Of a stretch of DNA of 9,314 bases, positions 1 through 6,769 are shown in pieces. How positions within the stretch are numbered: position 1 is the stretch's first letter; each line of letters opens with the position of its first letter. The stretch is taken from assembly GCA_017437345.1 (NCBI GenBank), contig JAFSBJ010000123.1:1-9314 (forward strand). The letters run 5' to 3'. A program made the position numbers and the translations under genes. Origin of the DNA: Clostridia bacterium. GTDB taxonomy: Bacteria > Bacillota_A > Clostridia > UMGS1810. The notes under the pieces are model-generated. The model saw nothing but the letters and a program-made list of their open reading frames with translations, did no database searches and was not told where the DNA came from.

Positions 1-128
1 ACAAGCTTGCCATCTGCATCATTTATTTTATAATTCACAAAGTCAACATCTTTATCGCTGTCAAATAAAATACACGCACCTTGTTTTAAAAGGTCCGGAG
101 TTATGCACAAGTGCTTTAATTGGTTCAT
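1..128 (-). CDS. N-terminal fragment of an unrecognised protein (runs off left edge)
   Basis: A minus-strand reading frame opens with ATG at 126-128 and stays open for 42 codons to the edge of the window. A good ribosome binding site (AAAGGA, 136-141) sits 7 bases before the ATG. The frame starts 23 bp after the stop of the GH4 gene on the same strand, so the two are very probably co-transcribed. The visible N-terminus begins MNQLKHLCITPD and then reads LLKQGACILFDSD. It is mixed polar and hydrophobic, without the charged start and long hydrophobic run of a signal peptide, so the protein is probably cytoplasmic. I do not recognise the family. Given its position downstream of an alpha-galactosidase it may be another sugar enzyme, but that is inference from context only. 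The C-terminal part lies outside the window. Confidence 0.65.
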   Translation of the reverse strand, partial: MNQLKHLCITPDLLKQGACILFDSDKDVDFVNYKINDADGKL

Positions 129-151
129 ATTTTTATCCTTTCAAATATGGT

Positions 152-1471
152 TTATATGTATTTTGGTAAATACTCACCATGTGCTTCTATAAGATCATCA
201 ACCATTTTTTTGATTGTATCAATATCAAGCTCACTGGATGTATGAGGGTCAAGCATAGCTGCCTGATATATATGTTCTTTTTTGCCTGTTACTGCAGCTT
301 CAATGGTCAGAAGCTGAACATTGATATTTGTCATATTCATTGCAGCACACTGCACAGGAAGCTGACCTACATAACACGGATGTATGCCTCGTCCATCTAC
401 AAGACAGGGAACTTCTACACAAGCTTCCTCGGGGAAATTAGAAATTAAATGTCCGGTGTTAAGTACATTACCGCCTATTTTATAGGGAGTATCTTCTACG
501 ATGCTCTGCATAATTCTTGATGCATATTCGATACTGCGTGTGTGTTCCTTAACGCCATTATCAAGAAGCTGGGCATATTCTTTTTTCCATTTATCAATCT
601 GGTTAACGCAGCGTCTTGGATATTCATCAAGGGGAATATTGAATTTTTCAATAAGCTCGGGATACTTGCTTTTTATGTAAAAATTATTGTATTCTGCATT
701 ATGTTCACTGGATTCGGTACAGTAATAACCAAAGTTTCTTATATAGTCCATTCTGATTTTATTTAAGCTTTCGGGATTTGCCATATATTCATCAACTTTG
801 GATTTGATTTCGGGATAAAGATCTACCCCGTTTTTATCCCTTATTTCAAGAAGCCACGCCATATGGTTTATTCCTGCGATAAGGTCTCTGCAGCCTTCGA
901 GCTTATCTTCCATACCAAGAGATTCTAAAAGGCTTTTACTGCAAACCTGAACACTGTGGCACAGACCTATTGTTTTTACGCCGGTATATCTTTGCATATA
1001 GCCTGTGAGCATTGCCATAGGGTTTACATAATTTAAAAACAGAGCATCGGGACAAACCTCTTCAATATCTTTTGCAAAGTCGCTAAGGACAGGAATAGTT
1101 CTTAAGGTACGCATAATGCCCCCTATTCCCAGTGTGTCTCCGATTGTTTGTCTTAAACCGTATTTTTTGGGAATTTCAAAATCTATAATTGTGCACGGGT
1201 CATACCCGCCAACCTGAATGGCATTTACAACAAAGTCAGCACCACGAAGTGCTTCCTTGCGGTTTTCCACACCTACATAACATTCGATTTTTGCATTGCA
1301 ATTCTTGCTCTTACGCATTGCTTCTAATATTATTTTGCTTTCTTCAATACGAGTTGCATCTATGTCATAGAGAGCGAATGTACTGTCTTTAAGAGAATCT
1401 ACACACATACAGTCTCCGATTACATTTCTTACAAATATTGTGCTTCCCGCACCCATAAAAGCAATTTTCAT
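152..1471 (-). CDS. GH4 family alpha-galactosidase (MelA-like), NAD- and metal-dependent
   Basis: This is a 439-residue glycoside hydrolase of family 4, the usual length for the family. The N-terminal Rossmann motif reads MKIAFMGAGST (G7, G9) and would bind NAD. Further family signatures are TIGDTLGIGGIMRT, LNYVNPMAM around residues 147-154, CHSVQ at 171-175 and GINHMAW with His203. Cys171 and His203 fit the divalent-metal ligands known in GH4, and the CHSV form of the cysteine motif is the one associated with alpha-galactosidases, as opposed to CDMP or CNVP in the phospho-glucosidases. GH4 enzymes cleave by an oxidation, elimination and reduction cycle. No signal peptide is seen, so it should act in the cytoplasm on melibiose- or raffinose-type alpha-galactosides. 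I chose ATG 1471 because an AAAGGGAG site lies 7 bases upstream; the longer frame from 1507 lacks such a site and adds 12 residues ahead of the conserved N-terminus. Exact substrate is uncertain, since GH4 also contains glucosidases and uronidases. Confidence 0.92.
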   Translation of the reverse strand: MKIAFMGAGSTIFVRNVIGDCMCVDSLKDSTFALYDIDATRIEESKIILEAMRKSKNCNAKIECYVGVENRKEALRGADFVVNAIQVGGYDPCTIIDFEIPKKYGLRQTIGDTLGIGGIMRTLRTIPVLSDFAKDIEEVCPDALFLNYVNPMAMLTGYMQRYTGVKTIGLCHSVQVCSKSLLESLGMEDKLEGCRDLIAGINHMAWLLEIRDKNGVDLYPEIKSKVDEYMANPESLNKIRMDYIRNFGYYCTESSEHNAEYNNFYIKSKYPELIEKFNIPLDEYPRRCVNQIDKWKKEYAQLLDNGVKEHTRSIEYASRIMQSIVEDTPYKIGGNVLNTGHLISNFPEEACVEVPCLVDGRGIHPCYVGQLPVQCAAMNMTNINVQLLTIEAAVTGKKEHIYQAAMLDPHTSSELDIDTIKKMVDDLIEAHGEYLPKYI

Positions 1472-1512
1472 ATACAAACTCCCTTTCCTACCGTTTACCA
1501 TATTCACTTATA

Positions 1513-1541
1513 ATTATATATTGACATCGTAACTTTATAAA
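1513..1541 (-). promoter_or_regulatory. Candidate sigma-A promoter for the GH4 gene
   Basis: On the minus strand a perfect -10 TATAAT (1518-1513) follows a -35 TTTATA (1541-1536, 4 of 6 consensus) with 17 bp between them. Transcription would begin near 1505, leaving a leader of about 35 bases before the ATG at 1471. The -35 half lies inside the opposing promoter of the AraC gene, so the two promoters physically overlap. Confidence 0.55.
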
Positions 1542-1550
1542 TGGTATAAT
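1521..1550 (+). promoter_or_regulatory. Strong sigma-A promoter for the MsmR-type AraC gene
   Basis: A perfect -35 TTGACA (1521-1526) and a perfect -10 TATAAT (1545-1550) are separated by 18 bp. Transcription would begin near 1557, giving a leader of about 44 bases that ends in the ribosome binding site AAAGGGG (1584-1590). The -35 box lies within the 17-bp spacer of the opposing GH4 promoter, so polymerase at one should exclude polymerase at the other. Confidence 0.7.
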
Positions 1551-1600
1551 TGCTTAAAAACTTGTCATTTTTATTGTTTTTATAAAGGGGTGTTTCTGCT

Positions 1601-2371
1601 ATGATGCACGATATTATGATAGTCAAGGATGAATACGGTACGATAGCTCCGGTGCAGTTTGGCTTTGAGCGTTGTAAGAAAACACAATTTTTCGGTCCTG
1701 TAGCAAGGCCTTTCTGGCTTATACATTTTGTAGAATCGGGATCCGGTATTTTTGGCATAAACGGGAAGGAATACTGTGTGTGTCCCGGTGAAATGTTTGT
1801 TATTCCGCCATACACAGAAGCATATTACGGAGCTTCCAAAAACAATCCCTGGTCTTATATATGGATAGGCTTTACCTGCGATAGTAATCTTCCGCTTAAT
1901 CTGTCTGATGTAATTCTCTGCCCCAAAGCATTTAAAATATTTAATTCAATGAAAGGTGCCACCGAATTAAACAATGGCAGAAATCCTTATTTGATTTCTA
2001 AAATCTGGGAATTATTTTCTGTTTTGCTTGAAAGCCAGAATAATGATACAAGCTATGTTGATAAGGCTCTGGATTATATACATTCTGAATATATGAATGA
2101 TATAACAATCGAAAAAATCGCCGCCAATCTTGGACTTGACCACAGTTATTTTTCTTCCTTATTCAAAAAGAAACTGGGTATTTCTCCAAAGCAATATCTT
2201 CTGAATTACCGAATGAATATAGCGTTATCTTTGATGCTTGAAAAGGGAATCAGCATTTCGGTTGTTGCAAATTCTGTGGGATACACAGATGTTTGTAATT
2301 TTTCTAAAATGTTTAAAAAAACATTTGGTGTATCGCCTGTTAAATATATGCAACTTATGAAGAACAAATAG
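1601..2371 (+). CDS. AraC-family transcription regulator, MsmR/RafR type
   Basis: This 256-residue protein has the two-part build of sugar-responsive AraC regulators. The N-terminal cupin (about residues 15-95) carries a pattern typical of the raffinose and alpha-galactoside regulators: FGPVARPFWLIHFV, then SGSGIF, CPGEMFVIPP and NPWSYIWIGF. The C-terminal DNA-binding domain (about 150-253) has two helix-turn-helix units near 169-190 and 218-241, and ends with the usual GVSPVKYM signature. It is transcribed divergently from the GH4 alpha-galactosidase and is its obvious candidate activator, with an imported alpha-galactoside as likely inducer (inference). ATG 1601 has AAAGGGG 10 bases upstream; ATG 1604 is an equally acceptable start giving one residue less. 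The gene ends 17 bp from the end of the convergent GH2 gene. In that gap I see only an all-AT inverted repeat and no GC-rich terminator, so read-through into antisense of the GH2 gene is possible. Confidence 0.93.
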   Translation: MMHDIMIVKDEYGTIAPVQFGFERCKKTQFFGPVARPFWLIHFVESGSGIFGINGKEYCVCPGEMFVIPPYTEAYYGASKNNPWSYIWIGFTCDSNLPLNLSDVILCPKAFKIFNSMKGATELNNGRNPYLISKIWELFSVLLESQNNDTSYVDKALDYIHSEYMNDITIEKIAANLGLDHSYFSSLFKKKLGISPKQYLLNYRMNIALSLMLEKGISISVVANSVGYTDVCNFSKMFKKTFGVSPVKYMQLMKNK

Positions 2372-2388
2372 AATTTTTAAAATTACTC

Positions 2389-5115
2389 TTATAACATTGT
2401 TATGTCATTTGAATTGAAGGCAAGATTATTATCGTCTTCAAATACTCTGACTTTAGCGTGAATAAGATCATATAGAGCTGATTGCGAGAGTTTATTTCTG
2501 GGATTAAACTCTTTACTTTTGGCATATTTTATTATTTCTGATTTAAGATATGCCGACGCTGAATCATCATTATTAAAGTTCATTGTACATACGATAAGCT
2601 TTCCGTTTAAGGCACTGAATTCAAATAGTGATGACTGGCGTATTACATATTTATGTGTTGATACAACTTCAACTATCGGATCAAATGTAACATTATCGCT
2701 TTCAAAGCAAACTGCACTGCCGCCAGTCATAAGAGAAGAAAACTGCCAGCCACAGAATCCATCGTGTGGAATGTTTTTTAGAATTGGGTGATCATAAATC
2801 ACGGTTGCAAGATTACCGGAGGTTCTGCCTGCAAGAGCAATCCTGAATGAGGTGTTAAGAGTGGTAAATGGCATACCGCCAAATAGTATTACATTTTTAC
2901 CATCAGCTAAAGCGGACATTAGTTCTTCTTCACTCATACCATCTGATATAAGAAGGTCTTCTGAGGTTTGAAAGCTTACTTTTGGGAAAAGATAAAGCTC
3001 CCATTCGTTTTCAGCAAACACTCCATCACCATCAAGAGACACATAAAGCCTTAGTTCTGTTGGCTTATCTACCTTTGGCAGTTTATACTCAAAATGATAG
3101 ATTTCAGACACCTTACCATTTCTAATATCTGCAATCTTAACTTTTTCACTTTTTATAACCTCATCACCCGCAAAAAGTCTTATGTTAAAATCAGCGAATG
3201 ATATGTCTTTTTTAGAATAATCGGAAGCAAAAAAAGATGTGCTGATAATTTCACCGGATTTAAAATTTGTCTTAAGAGACAGATCATTGAGAAGCACGCA
3301 GGGGGAATTATACATAAGAACATTGCGCACGGTTTCATCCGGCTTTAATTCGTAGAATTCATTCATCATACCAACATCATAGCCAAATGTGTGCCAATGG
3401 GTATCTATTGGTCCAAGAAAATCAAATCCTGCCATGGTTTTACATCTGCGTGCCATCTCAAAGCAGTATTTACGCACGCGTCTTTGCCATTTGCATGAAT
3501 TTATAAAATACAGAGGAGCTTTATCAAGAACCCCTTTGGATTCAAGATGACTTTCTATTGATGTGAACATATCTGTTTTGCCAACAGGCAAATTACGATA
3601 GCGATCTTTGAGGCTTAAATCAGTGTATGTGCCATCGATGCATATTTCATGGCTTACTCTGGGCTTTTTATAAACACTTGCCCAACTATCTAATTTCTGA
3701 GCATCTGCATCAAGAGAATCATAGCTTAATTGTTCATTTGCATAGCTTGAATACATATCACTGAATTTTGAAATCAAGTCAAACTTTTTATGGTTGTGGG
3801 TAAAAGGAATTCCGGATACTTCATCCTTTTTACTTTTGTCTATAAAATATTCAACACCACGAAGTGCACTTTGCGGAGAAAATAGCGAATCTGTCATACT
3901 GTGGACTACATCGGCACAATGACTAAGATGCTCAATATAATCTTCGGTCATATAAAGTTCATTACCGCAGCAATATATAACAACCGATGTGTGTTTTCTG
4001 CAAAATGCAACAATTTCTTTCCACTGGGAAAGGCTTGTGTTATTTGGACATTCTATATGCAAAAGCATGCCAAGCTCATCGGCTGCCTGCATGTACTGCT
4101 CACAGGGAACGAATGTGTGGAAGCGTATAAAATTAAATCCAAGCTTTTTAAAGGTTTTTATTATATTTCTATAATATGCTATATCATCTGTTGGATGGAT
4201 TGTTTTCGGGAAATAGCAATGCTCACATACCCCACGAAGGAAGTAGGCAGTTCCATTAAGATAAAGCTTGTCACCTTCTGCATTAAGGCGTCTCACACCG
4301 AAATTTCTTTCTATGCTTGAGCTACCACACTTGAGTCTCAGAGTATATAAAACAGGTGTTTCCGGTGACCAGAATTCAAGCGAGGATGCACAAAAGCTGA
4401 AATCGCTATTGGCTGTTCCTGAAAGCAACACATTATTTTCTTTTATAATCTCCCAGGTAAATTCTTCATTTTCTTTCATATCGGGCTTAACATATACAGT
4501 TTTACAGTCAGAAGATACTAAAACATTTACATCACGCAAAGAAGAATTAAATATTCTAAGTTCACTATCAGCGGTTATACCACCTGTAAACTCGTTAGCT
4601 GCGCGGTTTGTGAGACCGGAAACAGCTTTGCCGCCATATCCTTCGAGCTGAAAATTTGACACAGAAAGAACTATGGTATTATCTCCCAAGGTCAAAACAC
4701 CCTGAGGAACACTTATGTCAAAAGGAGCGCTATAACCACAATGTGTGCCAAGGAAAATACTGTTTACCCATACTGAGACAGTATTTTGTATGCCGCCAAA
4801 ATGAAGCACACAATCTCCGCTTATATCATCAAGGACAAAGCTTCTTTTATAAAAGAAGTTGCCCATATAGTTTGGCAAAGCCATATCAGGAGCAGTGTGG
4901 GCAATGGGATATTTTTGCCTTCCGAATGACGGATTAACTTTAAGATTCTGATAAAATGGTGCCATTATGAACTTATCCGTCATATCTTCCCAATATCCGG
5001 GAACTGCATTTTCTATTTCAAAGCCTTCAAACACGGGTTCCCGGCTTTTTATGTATTTATCTTCACTATAGCCCATTTCCCAGCTTCCGCCAAGCGAAAG
5101 AGATGTGTATATCAT
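2389..5115 (-). CDS. GH2-type beta-glycosidase (beta-galactosidase/beta-glucuronidase-like)
   Basis: A 908-residue clan GH-A glycosidase with the domain order of family 2. Residues about 1-200 form the jelly-roll sugar-binding domain (GIQNTVSVWVNSIFLG near 108-123). An immunoglobulin-like domain follows (about 200-275), then the TIM barrel (about 280-600) opening with LYLNGTAYFLRGV and containing LGFNFIRFHTF. Glu386 in CCGNELY is the expected acid/base. Glu490 in PRVSHEICIDG is my candidate nucleophile; their separation of 104 residues suits the family. The region from about 610 to 710 looks like another beta-sandwich. Residues about 715-870 resemble the class I glutamine-amidotransferase-like domain found at the C-terminus of some large glycosidases (GKNVILFGG, GKLIVCTMNF). 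No signal peptide is present, so it acts in the cytoplasm. The start ATG has AAGGCGGGA (5123-5131) 7 bases upstream. The sugar removed cannot be read from sequence; a beta-galactoside or beta-uronide is plausible given the neighbours. Confidence 0.9.
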   Translation of the reverse strand: MIYTSLSLGGSWEMGYSEDKYIKSREPVFEGFEIENAVPGYWEDMTDKFIMAPFYQNLKVNPSFGRQKYPIAHTAPDMALPNYMGNFFYKRSFVLDDISGDCVLHFGGIQNTVSVWVNSIFLGTHCGYSAPFDISVPQGVLTLGDNTIVLSVSNFQLEGYGGKAVSGLTNRAANEFTGGITADSELRIFNSSLRDVNVLVSSDCKTVYVKPDMKENEEFTWEIIKENNVLLSGTANSDFSFCASSLEFWSPETPVLYTLRLKCGSSSIERNFGVRRLNAEGDKLYLNGTAYFLRGVCEHCYFPKTIHPTDDIAYYRNIIKTFKKLGFNFIRFHTFVPCEQYMQAADELGMLLHIECPNNTSLSQWKEIVAFCRKHTSVVIYCCGNELYMTEDYIEHLSHCADVVHSMTDSLFSPQSALRGVEYFIDKSKKDEVSGIPFTHNHKKFDLISKFSDMYSSYANEQLSYDSLDADAQKLDSWASVYKKPRVSHEICIDGTYTDLSLKDRYRNLPVGKTDMFTSIESHLESKGVLDKAPLYFINSCKWQRRVRKYCFEMARRCKTMAGFDFLGPIDTHWHTFGYDVGMMNEFYELKPDETVRNVLMYNSPCVLLNDLSLKTNFKSGEIISTSFFASDYSKKDISFADFNIRLFAGDEVIKSEKVKIADIRNGKVSEIYHFEYKLPKVDKPTELRLYVSLDGDGVFAENEWELYLFPKVSFQTSEDLLISDGMSEEELMSALADGKNVILFGGMPFTTLNTSFRIALAGRTSGNLATVIYDHPILKNIPHDGFCGWQFSSLMTGGSAVCFESDNVTFDPIVEVVSTHKYVIRQSSLFEFSALNGKLIVCTMNFNNDDSASAYLKSEIIKYAKSKEFNPRNKLSQSALYDLIHAKVRVFEDDNNLAFNSNDITML

Positions 5116-5221
5116 TATAATTTCCCGCCTTATAAGTAGTAATTTATTTTAAATCCAGATATGTTTTTCGTTATTTAATAAGTTATATACAGCTTTATGT
5201 CTACAATATCCCTATATTAAA

Positions 5222-5250
5222 ATTTTATCATCCACACTATGTCATTTCAA
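5222..5250 (-). promoter_or_regulatory. Sigma-A promoter for the GH2 gene
   Basis: On the minus strand a -35 TTGAAA (5250-5245) and a -10 TAAAAT (5227-5222), each 5 of 6 consensus, are spaced by exactly 17 bp. Transcription would start near 5215 and leave a leader of about 100 bases before the ATG at 5115. The 181-bp gap between the alpha/beta hydrolase and the GH2 gene (5116-5296) therefore holds a promoter, and the GH2 gene can be expressed apart from the upstream operon. I see no convincing intrinsic terminator in the gap, so read-through from the operon is also possible. Confidence 0.6.
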
Positions 5251-5296
5251 TATACAGAATTTTATATTACTGTACAGTTTTTTAGCTGGTTTAGCA

Positions 5297-6049
5297 TCAG
5301 GAAGTTATTTCCTTTTTGATGTTTCCCTTATATTGAGATAATATCCAATACATGGCTGCTTCAAGATCCATATCATGTTTACCGTCAAAAATATCCAGAT
5401 ACACTCTGCTATCGGGATATTTTTCGTTTATCATATCATACAGCCTTTTAGCATGATTTACAGGAACTATCCCGTCTGTTTTCCCATGGAATATCTTTAA
5501 GTTTGCGTTTTTTATGGTGTCAACATAGCTCACAGGTGATCGCTTCATCATTTCTTCCATGCTATTGGAACAACAGGTAAGAATGTGTTCGGTGTAGTGA
5601 TAGTCTTCGTCTTTCCATAAGCTTAAGTCTGTAATACCGGCAAACGCAGCAATTACCGAGTAGCGCTCGGGCTTATATCCGGCTATAAGAAGAGCCATAT
5701 GTCCGCCACCGCTTCCGCCAAGAAGAAAAACGCCGGAGTTATCTGCTTCACATTCTTTTACCGCATAGTCTGTGGCATCTATAATATCCTGCTTTGCATA
5801 AATGGAACCACACGCCTTTGTGCAATCGGGGTTTGTAGAAAGGTTTGGCCCCCTGAATTCCGGCAGCAAAAGGTTGAAATCATATTTTTCTGCATATGGA
5901 AGCATATAGTCTACCTGATTGAAGCGGTCATAGCTCCATGAATGAAGACCTACCAGGAGAGGTCTGTTTTTATTTGGTGATGCATATAGCAGGGACGGCT
6001 GCATAGTACCGTCAATAGTGGATTTTACATAGATTTCTGTTTGTGTCAT
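5297..6049 (-). CDS. Alpha/beta hydrolase of the prolyl-oligopeptidase fold, possible carbohydrate esterase
   Basis: A 250-residue serine hydrolase. Numbered from ATG 6049, the nucleophile is Ser113 in LGGSGGGH, the acid is Asp192 in HGKTDGIVPV and the base is His225 in FDGKHDM, a complete triad in canonical order and spacing. GLHSW near residues 34-38 would form the oxyanion-hole strand, and LLPEFRGPN with the following CGS and QDIIDA segment is typical of the S9/PF00326-like group. No signal peptide or extra N-terminal propeller is present, so it is a single-domain cytoplasmic enzyme. Its place at the end of a glycosidase operon suggests it removes acetyl or other acyl groups from imported sugars (inference); peptidase activity cannot be excluded. 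The frame also contains an earlier GTG at 6058, but that codon lies inside the ribosome binding site AAGAGGTGA (6055-6063), 5 bases ahead of ATG 6049, so I take the ATG. The binding site overlaps the stop of the upstream AraC gene, implying coupled translation. Confidence 0.87.
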   Translation of the reverse strand: MTQTEIYVKSTIDGTMQPSLLYASPNKNRPLLVGLHSWSYDRFNQVDYMLPYAEKYDFNLLLPEFRGPNLSTNPDCTKACGSIYAKQDIIDATDYAVKECEADNSGVFLLGGSGGGHMALLIAGYKPERYSVIAAFAGITDLSLWKDEDYHYTEHILTCCSNSMEEMMKRSPVSYVDTIKNANLKIFHGKTDGIVPVNHAKRLYDMINEKYPDSRVYLDIFDGKHDMDLEAAMYWILSQYKGNIKKEITS

Positions 6050-6054
6050 AATAT

Positions 6055-6744
6055 TCACCTCTTAATTAGATTTTTTCTGTATTCTGAGGGTGTTATACCT
6101 TCGTTATTTTTAAACACCCTGACAAATGTTTGCAGGCTAAAATACCCCACATCATTTGCAATTGACTCTGTTTTTTTGTTGCTTTCTTTCAGTAGCTCCT
6201 TTGATTTGTTTATGCGGATAGACTGAATATATTCTGAAAGTCCCACTCCCATCTGCTTTTTAAAAGTTGTGGACAAGTAGCTTATATGCACATTAAAATA
6301 ATCTGATATTACAGATACGCTCAGTTCCGGGTTCATATAGTTTTTTTCAACATAATCAATTATTTTTATGACAAAGTTGTTTTTATTTTCATTACTATTA
6401 TTGGCTGATATGCAATCAATCATCGTATTTACAGCAAAACGAAGCCCTTGCATGCTTTCACATTCTGATATTTTTTTTAAAGGAACGAAATCCTCAACCG
6501 GATAGAATTCTGTTTGATTTGCTGAATCACACAATATTTTTATCATGGTGCATGAAATATCATATTTTAAAAATTTAAACATACTTTTATTTAAAAGATA
6601 ATTCATAGAGTTAACATTTATTATTTCATCAAGCAAAGATTTTGCTTTTTCTTTATTGCCGGATTTAATTAGATTTACAAGCTGCATTTCTTTTTCAACA
6701 GGATAATAATATCCATATGTTTTAACCACATTTTCGTTTTGCAT
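6055..6744 (-). CDS. Short AraC-family regulator lacking a sensor domain (YesN-like C-terminal half)
   Basis: A 229-residue protein, numbered from ATG 6744. Residues about 122-228 are a complete AraC-type DNA-binding domain with helix-turn-helix units near 141-162 and 191-213 and a closing GITPSEYRK signature. The N-terminus is not a cupin. It opens almost at once with YGYYYPVEKEMQLVNLIKSG and a helical stretch. In large membrane-bound AraC proteins of Firmicutes this stretch links the extracellular Cache-type sensor to the DNA-binding part. No membrane segment is present, so the gene encodes the cytoplasmic half only. Whether this is a domain loss or a natural short form is not decidable here; the gene has its own good start, so it is probably expressed. 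It lies 25 bp after the GH110-like gene and 5 bp before the hydrolase. A GTG at 6756 is in frame, but it forms part of the ribosome binding site GGAAGGTG (6754-6761), 9 bases from ATG 6744, so the ATG is preferred. Signal and targets are unknown. Confidence 0.86.
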   Translation of the reverse strand: MQNENVVKTYGYYYPVEKEMQLVNLIKSGNKEKAKSLLDEIINVNSMNYLLNKSMFKFLKYDISCTMIKILCDSANQTEFYPVEDFVPLKKISECESMQGLRFAVNTMIDCISANNSNENKNNFVIKIIDYVEKNYMNPELSVSVISDYFNVHISYLSTTFKKQMGVGLSEYIQSIRINKSKELLKESNKKTESIANDVGYFSLQTFVRVFKNNEGITPSEYRKNLIKR

Positions 6745-6769
6745 TTCGTAAAGCACCTTCCCTGCAAAC

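Noticed and set aside
1554..1566. Resemblance between TTAAAAACTTGTC (1554-1566) and one arm plus centre of the inverted repeat at 8404-8430 as a shared operator
   Set aside because: The match has two internal mismatches, is mostly a run of A, and has no second arm at 1554, so chance is the simpler reading.
1504..1815. Minus-strand open frame of 103 codons overlapping the start of the MsmR-type gene
   Set aside because: It lies antisense to a well-supported AraC gene and its promoter, resembles no family I know, and would run tail-to-head across the divergent promoter region. I treat it as a shadow frame.
2372..2403. AT-only inverted repeat AATTTTTAAAATT (2372-2384) and small palindrome ATAACATTGTTAT (2391-2403) between the convergent AraC and GH2 genes as a terminator
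   Set aside because: Both stems are short and almost free of G or C, and no proper T-run follows on either strand. This is not enough to call a terminator.
3901..4320. Plus-strand open frame of 139 codons inside the GH2 gene
   Set aside because: It is antisense to the conserved TIM-barrel region that includes the catalytic GNE, and its translation shows no domain pattern.
5269..5278. Perfect 10-bp palindrome ACTGTACAGT just downstream of the hydrolase gene
   Set aside because: It is isolated, has no loop or T-run for a terminator, and 10 bp is too short to claim as an operator without conservation data.
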